Notes under the pieces: generated by a model
What the model was told of the DNA's origin: nothing
Databases searched by the model: none
Seen by the model: the letters and a program-made list of their open reading frames with translations, nothing else
Made by a program: the position numbers and the translations under genes
Shown here: piece after piece, positions 16,651-25,846 of the stretch
Layout: the number at the start of each line of letters is the position of its first letter
How positions within the stretch are numbered: the stretch's first letter is position 1
DNA from: DATGKG01 sp963851325
GTDB lineage: Bacteria > Desulfobacterota > Binatia > Binatales > Binataceae
Assembly: GCA_963851325.1 (NCBI GenBank)
Contig: CAWKOR010000001.1
Location: 3,038,001 to 3,102,000, forward strand
Direction of reading: 5' to 3'
DNA length: 64,000 nt

Positions 16651-19167
16651 CTAGTGGAACAATCCCTTCAACTGATCGAGTGGATTATCGGACGGTTTCT
16701 GTTTCCCTTTGCCCGAACCGCCGCCTTCGTTGGACAAGAATGGAATGTTCAATCCTTTCCCTTTTTTACCGAGCAGCTTACCGACGTTCTGCTCCAATGC
16801 ATGACTGGCAGCATGCTGGATGAGTACCGCAAGGTCCGGCGACACATTCGGCTTGGGCAACCGGCCCTCGATCCGGAGCGGAATGTCGACTTCGCCATCC
16901 TGATTGGTGAGGTAGGCGACGTTGTGCTTTTCGCCCACGATTTCCTGGCTGAACTTGCGCGTCAGTAGCGCGTGCCCACTCAGGTCGACGTTCTTGTCCA
17001 TATCGAACCATCCAGCGGCGCTCATGCCGTAGTCCTCGGCTTGCACCACGAGGTCGCTGGTATTGATGCGAATTCCGGCGATCGTGAAAGTCAGGCTGGC
17101 GCGGTTGATGTCAGTGTCGGGGTTGTTGAACAACTCGGGATGACGCTTCACTATTCCGGGCGGGATCAAATCACCAATCTGCGGGATGCCCTTAGTCTTG
17201 TCGAGCGTCAAGACGATCAGGTTCGCGCCGACCAGCTTTCCATCACGGACCGCCGCGCGGCCGCTGCCTTTCAGTGTAGGTTTGATGTCGTCGAACTTCG
17301 TCCCGCTCCCCGAGACCTGCAGTTGTGTATCAATGTTTCCGCGAAACATCGCCGCAGATTTCGGATCCTGCACCATCAGCGCCTGTTGGATGTCTACGTT
17401 GCTCGCGTTGAGGTTTAGAGAGAATTGCGGTGTCTTCTCGAGCAAAACCGTCCCGCTGCCATCGACATTCCCGTTGAAGATCGCGACCTTGAACGACTGG
17501 ATGTCGGCCTGTTGCCCGGCCATGGACATCGCAACGCTAAGGTCCTTGAAAGCGGCATTCGCGATATTGCCCTCAGCTACCGACGCCTTTACGGTGAGGG
17601 ACGGGAGCGCGGGCAGCGGATCGATCTGAGTAATCGACCCGGCCGCCAGGACCGTGCTCAGAAACTCCCCCTCGGGACGATCCGGAACCAGGTCGCCAGG
17701 CTTAACCTTGTCGACCGAAAAATTGTAGGTCGCCTTCAACGGTTGCAGCGAAGCGATGCTTAGAGTTCCGGTCGCGTGTCCATCGCCGAGATCAAACTTA
17801 ATCGGTCCCACCTCAGCAGCGTTGCCGTTGAGGTGGATATCCCCATTGAGATTGTTGACGAGGGACTTTTTGGCGTCGGGACGGGTCAGCGCTACGTTTT
17901 CGAGCGATACCGTGCCAGTGGCGCGAGGTTGCTGTTTTGCAACCTGTACTTCGGCATGGATCTCCGCATGGCCCGAAGCGTCGTACTTCTGCAACGCCGG
18001 CAGCATCTTGACCATCGAGGCGATGTCAAAGCGATTGGTATCGATGCGCGCGTGCAAATCGCCATTATCAAATTTTATGTTGCGAAGGTTCGCCTCGAGA
18101 TCTCCCAGCTTGACGTTCGCTTGTGCGATCTCAAGCGCGGCATCGGAACGTGAACCATCGGCGCTGAGCTTGAGGGTGACCGACGCAGGCTTGTCGAATG
18201 AAGCCGCCCACGCGACGCGATCCGGGGTCAAATCGGTTTCGACGTGAAATTTTAGTGCCGATGGCGTGCCGTCCGCCTTGGCCTCCATCGAAACTGGATC
18301 CGGAACTGAAAGGGCATCCGGGATAGCCTTGCCGAGCGGGCCGATCGCGCGCAGTTTCGCGAGGTCGAGTGGCCCGATTTTCGCCTCAACAGCGAAGTGA
18401 GCGTTCTTGACGTCGAGAACCCCGCCGGCCGCCAAAGGCCCCATTGTCCCTGACACATCGACGTTCTGCTTGTCCGACAGCATCGCCAGCTTGAGCGACA
18501 AATCGAAGGCGCGGGTGAAGCTGAAATCCTTGACCGAGAGATCTACCGCGCTGATCGTCACGGTCTGATGGTTGACGCCGCGTTCTTCGTACACGATCAC
18601 GCCGTTGTCGATGAGGAGGCTTTTGACGTAGAGCGCTCCCAGATTTTCAGCCCCGGCCTTTTTGCCGACAGGTGCATTGCCGCGCTCCGAGGTTATTGGC
18701 GCCCCTTGGATTCCACCCTCGGGCGGATTCTCCGATGGCTTCGCTTCCTGTTCGTGAGCGCCCTTCCCGATAGTCGATACGTTGAGCCCGCCCTGCTCCG
18801 TCCGAATGACGCGGACCACGGGATTGTTCAGCGTCACCTCGGTTACGTGGATGTGCCGGGAGAGTAGCGGGAGCAGATCGACCTTCGCATATGCGTCGCT
18901 GGCCTCGACGAATGGACGATCCGACAACGCGGGATCATCCTGGATTTTGACGCCCGTAACTTCGGCAACCAGGCCCCACCCGAGGTTCGCCTTGATGCTG
19001 GTGACTTCGACTTTGCGGCCGAGCGAGTCGCTGAGCTTCTGAAGCAGGTACGGTTGGCGCTCCGCGATAATCGAATTGAGGTTGCGGGCGGCATAGATCA
19101 GGACCCCTGCTATTACGAGGACAACGAACCCGAACACGACGCCGACCAGCATTACGGCTTTTCTCAT
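16651..19167 (-). CDS. AsmA-family inner-membrane protein
   Basis: This 838-residue protein has an N-terminal membrane anchor (residues about 5-27, VMLVGVVFGFVVLVIAGVLI). The AsmA-type start of the periplasmic part follows: LSDSLGRKVEVTSIKANLGW, a VDLLPLLSRHIHVTEVTLNN block and later SGTVLL/LNLNASNVD beta repeats. AsmA/TamB-like proteins span the periplasm as beta-groove bridges and are implicated in lipid transport. The C-terminal end (PFLSNEGGGSGKGKQ) is low complexity. It converges with mutS2 (9-bp gap) and diverges from the Smr gene. Confidence 0.85.
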   Translation of the reverse strand: MRKAVMLVGVVFGFVVLVIAGVLIYAARNLNSIIAERQPYLLQKLSDSLGRKVEVTSIKANLGWGLVAEVTGVKIQDDPALSDRPFVEASDAYAKVDLLPLLSRHIHVTEVTLNNPVVRVIRTEQGGLNVSTIGKGAHEQEAKPSENPPEGGIQGAPITSERGNAPVGKKAGAENLGALYVKSLLIDNGVIVYEERGVNHQTVTISAVDLSVKDFSFTRAFDLSLKLAMLSDKQNVDVSGTMGPLAAGGVLDVKNAHFAVEAKIGPLDLAKLRAIGPLGKAIPDALSVPDPVSMEAKADGTPSALKFHVETDLTPDRVAWAASFDKPASVTLKLSADGSRSDAALEIAQANVKLGDLEANLRNIKFDNGDLHARIDTNRFDIASMVKMLPALQKYDASGHAEIHAEVQVAKQQPRATGTVSLENVALTRPDAKKSLVNNLNGDIHLNGNAAEVGPIKFDLGDGHATGTLSIASLQPLKATYNFSVDKVKPGDLVPDRPEGEFLSTVLAAGSITQIDPLPALPSLTVKASVAEGNIANAAFKDLSVAMSMAGQQADIQSFKVAIFNGNVDGSGTVLLEKTPQFSLNLNASNVDIQQALMVQDPKSAAMFRGNIDTQLQVSGSGTKFDDIKPTLKGSGRAAVRDGKLVGANLIVLTLDKTKGIPQIGDLIPPGIVKRHPELFNNPDTDINRASLTFTIAGIRINTSDLVVQAEDYGMSAAGWFDMDKNVDLSGHALLTRKFSQEIVGEKHNVAYLTNQDGEVDIPLRIEGRLPKPNVSPDLAVLIQHAASHALEQNVGKLLGKKGKGLNIPFLSNEGGGSGKGKQKPSDNPLDQLKGLFH

Positions 19168-19279
19168 CCAAGCTCCGGTGCCGACAGGAAATGATGACCA
19201 ACACGACGAGTGTAATCCAATGGCGTCGCTATCTCATCTTTTTCCGATACAATTTGTTGCGTCTACCCGGATCTTGCAC

Positions 19280-20068
19280 ATGGCGAAGAAGAAGAAAATT
19301 CCGCAGCGCGGCGGTGATAAGGCAGACCGCGTGCCGCCGCAAAAGCCGGTTACCTTTTCGCCTTTCAAGGATCTCAAAAAAATGCTCGCCGACAAGGGTG
19401 TCGCGGCACGCAACCATGAACCTCCTGCCAAGCCCGCTCCGGCTAGGCCGGTGCCTATGTCTCCTCCACCCGCGCCGGAACCCGTCGACGAGGCCGCCAT
19501 CCTTCGCGAGGCCTATGCCGGCGTGCGTCCCTTGGGCGCCGCTCCGACCGGACATCGAATGCCGGTGGTGCCCGAGCTCCGTCGTGCGGTGGTGAGCGAG
19601 GAGGCCGAGGTCCTCGCTGCTTTGTCAGACCTGGTATCGGGTGTGGGCAGCTTCGACCTCACCGAAACGGAGGAATATGTCGAAGGCGCACGGGTCGGAC
19701 TCGATCCGCGATTGCTGAGCCGTCTGCGGCGAGGAGAGTTCGCGGTGCAGGATCACATCGACCTCCACGGCATGATTCAGCCCGATGCGAAGCATGCTCT
19801 GCGCGAGTTCATCATCAAGTCGGTCGGTAAGGGGATGCGCAGCGTGTTGGTAGTGCATGGCCGGGGCCTGGGTTCTCCGGGCGGCCGGCCCGTTTTGAAG
19901 CATGCGGCGGCGCAATGGCTATCGCATGGGGAAATCGGAGCGCACGTTCATGCGTTCGCGACCGCGCGTCCGCAGGATGGTGGCGCCGGCGCGATGTATG
20001 TCCTGCTGCGTCGCGACCGCCGTCGCGCCGCCTTTGATGTTCTCCAAGGCGCGAAACGCCGCGACTGA
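19280..20068 (+). CDS. stand-alone Smr-domain protein
   Basis: ATG 19280 is chosen because the protein then begins with the lysine-rich MAKKKKIPQRGGDK; the frame is open upstream to 19178. Residues 1-150 are basic and proline-rich and probably unstructured. The Smr domain (about 180-262) has the canonical IDLHGM motif with Asp and His, VLVVHGRGLGSPGGRPVLK, and the closing GGAGAMYVLLRR. Smr domains are nucleases or RNA/DNA-binding modules. Related small proteins include E. coli SmrA/SmrB, which act on DNA or collided ribosomes; that role here is inference. It converges with pyrE. Confidence 0.9.
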   Translation: MAKKKKIPQRGGDKADRVPPQKPVTFSPFKDLKKMLADKGVAARNHEPPAKPAPARPVPMSPPPAPEPVDEAAILREAYAGVRPLGAAPTGHRMPVVPELRRAVVSEEAEVLAALSDLVSGVGSFDLTETEEYVEGARVGLDPRLLSRLRRGEFAVQDHIDLHGMIQPDAKHALREFIIKSVGKGMRSVLVVHGRGLGSPGGRPVLKHAAAQWLSHGEIGAHVHAFATARPQDGGAGAMYVLLRRDRRRAAFDVLQGAKRRD

Positions 20069-20085
20069 GTCGCGCAGCCAGCCAA

Positions 20086-20709
20086 TCAGACCGGTTCTTG
20101 GACGCCTTCGAGCGCGACGCCGGATGCGCATAGTGGGCATGCGGATGGGACCCAGAGGGGATTATCGGGAAGCTCCGTCAGCGTCTCCAGCGCTATGCCG
20201 TTGTTCTTCGCAAGTGACGAAGCCGGGAGTCCGAGGACCATGAGCGCGCCGAGGGCAACCACCAGCGACCCGCAGTTTTGCAAATCCTCGAACGCGCCGC
20301 GGACTGCGGAGCCCGCATTGATAACGTCGTCGACAATGGCAGTGCGCTTGTGTGCCAGTTTTTCGCGCAGCGACGCCGGAATGCGATATCCGATCGGATA
20401 GAGCCCGTCCGACGATGGCCGGGTAAACTGCTCGGCGAAAAAGAACTCCGCCCCGAGTTCCTCGGCGACCATTTGCGCGAGGAATGCGCCCTCCACTAAC
20501 GGGCCGCATACCGCTTCGATTTGATGCGCCTTAAGCAACCCCGCCAGCTCCGAGGCGAACCGGCGAAGACGTCTTGGTTGAAGGTATGCCGGAGGAAGAT
20601 CCAGCCACAGGTCGCCATGATGTCCGGACTCGAACCTGAAATGCCCCTTGCGCGCGGAAAACAATGCGAGAACGTCGTCGCGGATTTCAGGTCGTTGCGA
20701 TGAAGTCAC
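20086..20709 (-). CDS. pyrE: orotate phosphoribosyltransferase
   Basis: It joins orotate and PRPP to OMP in pyrimidine synthesis. The frame is open to 20826, but upstream codons run through the atp terminator. GTG 20709 (VTSSQRPEIRDD, with GAGG upstream) is therefore the likely start, giving about 207 residues. The PRPP-binding motif TAIVDDVINAGSAVR is clear, and GPLVEGAFLA and EFFFAEQF match OPRT-like type I phosphoribosyltransferases. An extra C-terminal CPLCASG pair might hold a metal. Substrate choice rests on family resemblance. Confidence 0.82.
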   Translation of the reverse strand: MTSSQRPEIRDDVLALFSARKGHFRFESGHHGDLWLDLPPAYLQPRRLRRFASELAGLLKAHQIEAVCGPLVEGAFLAQMVAEELGAEFFFAEQFTRPSSDGLYPIGYRIPASLREKLAHKRTAIVDDVINAGSAVRGAFEDLQNCGSLVVALGALMVLGLPASSLAKNNGIALETLTELPDNPLWVPSACPLCASGVALEGVQEPV

Positions 20710-20729
20710 CTGTGCAACCTCGAATGGAA

Positions 20730-20756
20730 ACGGGGCCCCGAAATTCGGAGCCCCGT
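20730..20756 (-). terminator. hairpin terminator after the F0 operon
   Basis: ACGGGGCCCCGAA and TTCGGAGCCCCGT pair over 12 of 13 positions just downstream of atpE and before the pyrE start. On the minus strand it is followed by a short TTTCCATT. It probably ends or attenuates atp transcription; pyrE begins 20 bp further. Confidence 0.6.
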
Positions 20757-20785
20757 CTTTCGCAAAGTTCGAATTTCCCGATCGC

Positions 20786-21118
20786 CTAGATTTTGCCTTG
20801 CAGCAAGAACGCGACCACGAATGCATACAGGGTCAATGCCTCGATGAACGCCAGCGCGATAATCATCGGAGTGAAGAGCTGACCCGTGCTGTTGGGATTG
20901 CGGCCTATCGATTCCATCGCAGCGGCGCCCACTCGTCCCTGGCCGAGCGCGCTACCGAAAGCCGCGATACCGATACCGATATTTGCCGCCAGCGCGATAA
21001 GTCCCGCCGTCATATGACCACCGCCTCCCGCAGCGCCCTCCTGCGCCATCGCAAGCAGGGGCGACGCCAAAACGAGCATCGTGACCGTTCCCATTACGGT
21101 TGAGAGTTTGCGAACCAT
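20786..21118 (-). CDS. atpE: ATP synthase F0 subunit c
   Basis: This is the rotor-ring proteolipid. The frame extends to 21148, but the start at 21118 (MVRKLSTVMG) gives a cleavable-looking signal (ending LLAMAQ) and a 110-residue precursor. The two helices are GLIALAANIGIGIAAFGSAL and PMIIALAFIEALTLYAFVVA, joined by the conserved polar loop GRNP. The ion-binding carboxylate is the Glu of AFIEALTLY. Helix 1 has Gln in GQG, and Tyr is five residues after the Glu. The Ser found right after Glu in Na+-type rings is Ala here, so coupling ion is uncertain. F1 genes are not adjacent. Confidence 0.95.
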   Translation of the reverse strand: MVRKLSTVMGTVTMLVLASPLLAMAQEGAAGGGGHMTAGLIALAANIGIGIAAFGSALGQGRVGAAAMESIGRNPNSTGQLFTPMIIALAFIEALTLYAFVVAFLLQGKI

Positions 21119-21247
21119 CAAACCAGTCCTCCTTGTTGATCGCGCCACACCGCCCGGCCGCAGCCCTTCTCCTCTTCCTCTACCTCCACTATTTGCCTCA
21201 AGCCGTTCGAAGCGGTCGCGAAAAAACCTTAGTTCAAACGCCGTTCC

Positions 21248-21937
21248 TCAATGATCGTGACTCGCGGCGAGGCGCACGTAGCTCATTGAGAGAACCATGA
21301 AGATAATCGCCTGGATTATGCAGACCACCGCCCCCAGCGCATAGAAGGCCAGCGGAGCAATCACGTAGGTAAGGCCGGTGAAGATTCCCAGCACGGTGTG
21401 GTCGGCGAACATGTTGGCGTAGAGACGAACACCGAGCGAAAATGGGCGAAACAGATTATCGGCCAATTCGATCGGCAGCATCAGCGGCGCGAGAAAGATC
21501 ACCGGTCCCAGAAAGCTGCGCAGATAGCCCAAACCATTGGAACGAAATCCACGGACGATGAAAAAAATGAAGCAGATGGTTCCAAGCGCGAAAGTGAGAT
21601 CGGTATCGGAAGTCGGCGGCTCCATCCCCGGAATGAGACCAAGGAAGTTCGCGGCCAGAATGAACAGGAAAAGACTGCCGAAGAATGGCACCATCGTGCG
21701 ATAATGGTGATCCTCGAGGACGTCCCGGACGAAACCGTCGAGAAATTCGACGATCGCCTCACCGACCGCGCGCAGCGAGCCACCCTCGTCGGGAACCACT
21801 GGATCGGCGGCGCGCTTGATCGCATTGGCGGCAAGGTATCCGAAGATCAGCAGGATCGCCATTACGAGCCAGGTACCGAGGATCACCTCGGGGATTTTTC
21901 CGCCACCCAGCGCTTCAAGAAAATTGATCGGCTTCAA
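21248..21937 (-). CDS. atpB: ATP synthase F0 subunit a
   Basis: Subunit a is the stator half-channel of the proton path. It has 229 residues with about six membrane helices. The essential arginine lies in LFRPFSLGVRLYANMFADH, the family signature, with PIELADNLFRP before it. The N-terminus carries a charged loop DPVVPDEGG. Its start overlaps the stop of the upstream AtpI-like gene by 4 bp (21934-21937), so the genes are translationally coupled. A 129-bp gap separates it from atpE. Confidence 0.96.
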   Translation of the reverse strand: MKPINFLEALGGGKIPEVILGTWLVMAILLIFGYLAANAIKRAADPVVPDEGGSLRAVGEAIVEFLDGFVRDVLEDHHYRTMVPFFGSLFLFILAANFLGLIPGMEPPTSDTDLTFALGTICFIFFIVRGFRSNGLGYLRSFLGPVIFLAPLMLPIELADNLFRPFSLGVRLYANMFADHTVLGIFTGLTYVIAPLAFYALGAVVCIIQAIIFMVLSMSYVRLAASHDH

Positions 21938-22329
21938 AGTTCCTCCGGAATTCCGGAATCGGTTCTATTCTTTCGAACTGAAGTTCGCCCGGTTTCAATA
22001 ATTATCGCCGTCACCTGAGTCAAGACGCCTAGCGCAAAACCCAATCCATCGATATGGACTTGCGCGAAGACCAGGTAAACCAGCCCCGCGACCAGCGCCA
22101 CTTTGAGCGGCAATGCCAGGAGCCCAAGTCTGCTTACCCCGCCGCTGCGCTGCGCGGCAGACAACGCGAAGCGACCCATCGCGGCCAATAGAAACATATT
22201 GGCGACTACGACCGCTCCGCCGATCAGGCATCCTATCGCCGCAGAGTTGGAAACGAAATACGCAAGCAGCCCGGCGCTGACAAAAACCAGCGCGACATTG
22301 GTGAGTTGAATCGAACGAAGAGTGGGCAT
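21934..22329 (-). CDS. atpI: ATP synthase subunit I-like protein
   Basis: This 131-residue protein has four predicted membrane helices (about 8-28, 30-50, 72-92, 95-115). It lies directly before atpB with a 4-bp overlap. Length, topology and place match the AtpI/Atp_synt_I family, which helps assemble the c-ring and may move Mg2+. The C-terminal tail SVRKNRTDSGIPEEL is hydrophilic. Assignment relies on context more than on motif. Confidence 0.8.
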   Translation of the reverse strand: MPTLRSIQLTNVALVFVSAGLLAYFVSNSAAIGCLIGGAVVVANMFLLAAMGRFALSAAQRSGGVSRLGLLALPLKVALVAGLVYLVFAQVHIDGLGFALGVLTQVTAIIIETGRTSVRKNRTDSGIPEEL

Positions 22330-22332
22330 CGA

Positions 22333-22557
22333 CTACGAGGATTTAGTGGGAATCTTCAGCAGGCGGACCAGATTGATGGTGCCCGCGATGAATCCCAACA
22401 CAAAACCCACCAGCGCGAAGGTCGGCCCGGTCTTAAAATAAGCATCGGCAAAATAGCCTGCGGCGCCGCCGGCGATCGGCGAAGTCGTGAACTGCATAGC
22501 GGCTGCCACATAGAGCCATTTGTTGCCGCCGCCCTGGCTTGAGTTTTCATCCGGCAT
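22333..22557 (-). CDS. atpZ: AtpZ/AtpI-family F0 accessory protein
   Basis: The 74-residue protein has two membrane hairpin helices (WLYVAAAMQFTTSPIAGGAA and TFALVGFVLGFIAGTINLVR) joined by GYFADAYFKTGP. This is the AtpZ-type layout G-x-x-x-D-x-x-x-x-T-x-P. It opens the F0 gene set atpZ-atpI-atpB-atpE, 3 bp before atpI. The hemL gene lies 18 bp upstream on the same strand, so all may share a transcript. Confidence 0.8.
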   Translation of the reverse strand: MPDENSSQGGGNKWLYVAAAMQFTTSPIAGGAAGYFADAYFKTGPTFALVGFVLGFIAGTINLVRLLKIPTKSS

Positions 22558-22575
22558 TCAGCTTTGAAAATTCTC

Positions 22576-23874
22576 TCAAGCGGCCGTCAGATCGCGCAAT
22601 GACTCGCGCGCTGCGTTCACGGTCGCATCGATGTCAGCGACACTGTGCGCGAGCGAGAGAAACATCGCCTCAAACTGCGACGGTGGCAAGTAGATGCCAC
22701 GCTCCAGCATCCGATGGAAATACGTCGCGAACTTTGCAGTATCTGAGCGTCGCGCCTCATCAGCGTCGGTTACCGACTCTCGCCCAAGAAACATCGTCAG
22801 CAACGAACCGATCCGATTCACGCATCCTTTCTCACCAGCGGATCGCAGCGCGTCGGAGAGGCCAGTCGCCAGGCTTGCGCCGGATTTTTCAAGTTGCTGG
22901 TAAACTCCCGGTTGCGCCAGCAGCCGCAATGTCTCCAGGCCCGCGCGCACTGAGATGGGATTTCCCGAAAGCGTCCCCGCCTGGTAGACCGGACCCGTCG
23001 GCGCGAGGAGATCCATCAGCTCCGCGCGCCCCGCGACCGCGCCGATCGGCATTCCGCCTCCAATTATTTTCCCTAGCATGATGAGATCGGGTACGATGCC
23101 CATCTCTTCAGCAATCGAACCGTAACGAAGGCGAAAGCCGGTGATGACTTCGTCGCAGATCAGCAGGGCGCCGTGAGTTCTGGCCAGGGCCGCCAGCTCT
23201 TTGAGGAATTGTGGCATCGGCGCAACCACGCCCATGTTGGCCGCGACCGGCTCGACTATCACGGCCGCGATGCCGGCGGGATTGGCCTCAAAACATCTGG
23301 TAGCACTTTCCAACGAGTTGTAGCGAGCGATAAGCGTCATGCCCGCCAATGCTTTCGGGACCCCGCCGCTGTCCGGGACTCCCAGGGTCATGCCGCCGGA
23401 GCCCGCGCGCACCAGCAGACCATCACTGTGACCATGATAGCATCCGTCGAACTTGATGATGTGGTCGCGGCCGGTGGCGGCGCGTGCGATGCGAATCGCG
23501 GTCATGCCTGCTTCTGTTCCGGAATTGACGAGGCGAACTTTCTCGGCCGCCGCGATTGCGCCACCAATTGTCTCAGCCAGTTCCACTTCGAGTTCGGTAG
23601 GTGCGCCGAAGCTGAAGCCGCGTCGCGCCTGATCGGCAACCGCTTGGGCCACAAGGGGATCAGCGTGGCCGAGAATGGCTGGACCATAAGAGCCGACATA
23701 GTCAATGAAGCGATTTCCATCGGCATCGAAAACGTAAGCACCGCCGGCGTGTTGTAAAAAAAGCGTCGAGCCCTTGACCGCAGACCAGGCACGAACCGGC
23801 GAATTAACCGCGCCAGGAATTTTTTTTTGTGCACGTTGGAGAAGGTCCTGTGATTTTTTAGTTCGCAAGTTCAT
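22576..23874 (-). CDS. hemL: glutamate-1-semialdehyde 2,1-aminomutase
   Basis: HemL makes 5-aminolevulinate from glutamate-1-semialdehyde in the C5 haem pathway. The 432-residue length is typical. The N-terminus KSQDLLQRAQKKIPGAVNSP with VGSYGPAILGH is characteristic. The PLP motif NSGTEAGMTA, the aspartate in LLICDEVITGFR, and the Schiff-base lysine in MLGKIIGGGMP are all present. It runs divergently from dnaA and precedes the F0 genes. Confidence 0.96.
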   Translation of the reverse strand: MNLRTKKSQDLLQRAQKKIPGAVNSPVRAWSAVKGSTLFLQHAGGAYVFDADGNRFIDYVGSYGPAILGHADPLVAQAVADQARRGFSFGAPTELEVELAETIGGAIAAAEKVRLVNSGTEAGMTAIRIARAATGRDHIIKFDGCYHGHSDGLLVRAGSGGMTLGVPDSGGVPKALAGMTLIARYNSLESATRCFEANPAGIAAVIVEPVAANMGVVAPMPQFLKELAALARTHGALLICDEVITGFRLRYGSIAEEMGIVPDLIMLGKIIGGGMPIGAVAGRAELMDLLAPTGPVYQAGTLSGNPISVRAGLETLRLLAQPGVYQQLEKSGASLATGLSDALRSAGEKGCVNRIGSLLTMFLGRESVTDADEARRSDTAKFATYFHRMLERGIYLPPSQFEAMFLSLAHSVADIDATVNAARESLRDLTAA

Positions 23875-24454
23875 CTTCGTGCACCTCTCGCTAGCATCGC
23901 CGGAGGTTGGCGGTCAAAGTCTGAATTCATGAATCGGTAATTTTTCGATCTCGCAGAAAAAAACGCTGGATAGCGCTCGATGGCTCTGGGATTGCTCGTC
24001 ACGTGAGAGGCAAATCTGACGCGAAAATCAAGACATACGCGCGACATCTTACTATCATGGAATTGCGCGACGGATTCTCTTTCAATTTCGCTGTGTTCTC
24101 TAATTTCTGATTCGCTCGCTTGAGACAATCTTCGAAAGTGTTTATCACCTTTCATTGGCCGTCGAACTTTTTTTAACCCACAGCAGACTCGGAAAACAGG
24201 TCGAGTTCGTGCGCAAACGTTATGAGCCTAATGCGCGTGTCGATCAACGTTGCTCTATTGGAATCAGAGGCTCAGAAATCCATTCCCTGTGTTCGCGAGT
24301 TGATAGTTTACCGGTTTTCGCTGTGCAGTTGCTGTCCCTGCCAATGGAAAAGGCAGTTATTAACAGATGTGGACAAGACTGTGTGTAATTAATCGACCTT
24401 AGTTCAGACCCGCAACCGGGCAATGGGGTTGTCCGGCTTCTGGGAGGGGACCAA
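23875..24454. other. candidate replication-origin region upstream of dnaA
   Basis: This 580-bp gene-free stretch between divergent hemL and dnaA is richer in A+T than its surroundings and has no plausible ORF. A near-consensus DnaA box TGTGGACAA (TTGTCCACA on the other strand, 8/9 to TTATCCACA) is at 24368-24376. Weaker 7/9 matches occur at TAACCCACA (about 24175) and TGTGTGTAA (about 24380). Runs of A and T near 23938 and 24168 could aid melting. It also must hold the dnaA and hemL promoters. The other candidate is the dnaA-dnaN gap. Confidence 0.5.
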
Positions 24455-25846
24455 ATGATCGGTCTATGGGAACGTGCCGCCGATCGCATGCGCGATCAGC
24501 TCGGTCAAGTCGGCTTCGAAACCTGGATAGGACCTCTAAATTTTATTGGCGTGGACGGGAGGACCGCGACCATCGAAGCACCTAATCGCTTTTTCAAGGA
24601 TTGGATTAACGAGCGCTACATGCCGCTGCTGCGACAGTCACTTTCAGCGGAAATCGGCGAGCCGGTCGAGGTCAAACTCACGCTCGGAGAAAACGGCACC
24701 GTGGTGCTCAAGTCCGGCAACGGCAATGGCCATCACAACGGAAACGGGAATGGACGACACTTGTCGTCTTCGACAATGAGCGCGCGCACGGAAATGCAGC
24801 AACGCGATCGGCATCCGCAGCTCAACCCTCGTTATACTTTCAACGAATTCGTGGTCGGTTCGGGCAACCAGTTCGCACATGCCGCAGCTCAGGCAGTTGC
24901 CAATCAACCGGGCGAGAAATACAACCCGCTTTTCATCTACGGTGGAGTCGGGCTCGGAAAGACGCACTTGGTGAACGCCATCGGGCATCAAATCTGGCTG
25001 CAGGGCGAGCGCAACAAAAAGGTTCTGTTCATGTCGGCGGAAGTCTTCATGAATGAACTGATCAATTCGATTCGACGCGACAAGACCACTGAGTTCCGTG
25101 ACAAGTTTCGCCGCGTCGACGCCCTGATCCTCGATGACGTGCAGTTCCTGGCCGGCCGCGATCGCACCCAGGAAGAGTTTTTCCATACTTTCAATTCACT
25201 CCACAGCGAACGGCATCAGATCGTGCTGACCTCCGATAAAGTGCCGAAGGATATCCCGGGACTCGAGGATCGATTGCGCAACCGGTTTGAATCGGGATTG
25301 ATCGCGGATATCGCACCACCCGATCTCGAAACCCGGATCGCGATCATCCAGAAGAAGGCGGCGCTCGATCGCCTGCGTCTCCCCGCAGATGTTGGCCTTT
25401 ACATCGCGCAGAACGTCTCGACCAACGTTCGCGAACTCGAAGGATGCCTGACACGCCTGGCGGCTCTGGCTTCGTTGAACAATTCTGAAATCACGTTGGA
25501 GTTCGCACGACAGGCGTTGCACGATCTGATCCGCAAACAGGAACAAAAGCCTGACGTGGAAGCAATCCAGCGCACGGTATCGGATTCGTTCCATGTTCGC
25601 CTCGCCGACCTGAAATCGAAGAAGCGCACCCAGCACATCGCATTCTGCCGACAAGTGGCGATGTACCTCTGCCGCAAGCTGACCGACTGCTCTTTCCCGG
25701 TAATAGGCGAGCATTTCGGGCGCGATCATTCGACCGTCATCCACGCGTACAATCTGATAGCGCGCCGAATCAGCAACGATTCGGCCTTCAGAATGTCGAT
25801 CGAGAAAATCGAACGGGAACTAAAGGCGGTCCGCAACGCGGCCTGA
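24455..25846 (+). CDS. dnaA: chromosomal replication initiator protein DnaA
   Basis: DnaA binds origin boxes and opens the duplex. The 463 residues show domain I (about 1-80, with FETWIGPL), a linker with an Asn/Gly/His-rich stretch (GNGNGHHNGNGNG), and then the AAA+ domain. That domain starts at LNPRYTFNEFVVGSGN, with Walker A GGVGLGKT (about 163-170), Walker B LILDDVQF and the initiator motif LEDRLRNRFESGL. Domain IV ends with the box-binding signature GRDHSTVIHAY. The start ATG 24455 follows GGGAGGGG closely. rpmH/rnpA are not upstream; hemL is. Confidence 0.98.
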   Translation: MIGLWERAADRMRDQLGQVGFETWIGPLNFIGVDGRTATIEAPNRFFKDWINERYMPLLRQSLSAEIGEPVEVKLTLGENGTVVLKSGNGNGHHNGNGNGRHLSSSTMSARTEMQQRDRHPQLNPRYTFNEFVVGSGNQFAHAAAQAVANQPGEKYNPLFIYGGVGLGKTHLVNAIGHQIWLQGERNKKVLFMSAEVFMNELINSIRRDKTTEFRDKFRRVDALILDDVQFLAGRDRTQEEFFHTFNSLHSERHQIVLTSDKVPKDIPGLEDRLRNRFESGLIADIAPPDLETRIAIIQKKAALDRLRLPADVGLYIAQNVSTNVRELEGCLTRLAALASLNNSEITLEFARQALHDLIRKQEQKPDVEAIQRTVSDSFHVRLADLKSKKRTQHIAFCRQVAMYLCRKLTDCSFPVIGEHFGRDHSTVIHAYNLIARRISNDSAFRMSIEKIERELKAVRNAA

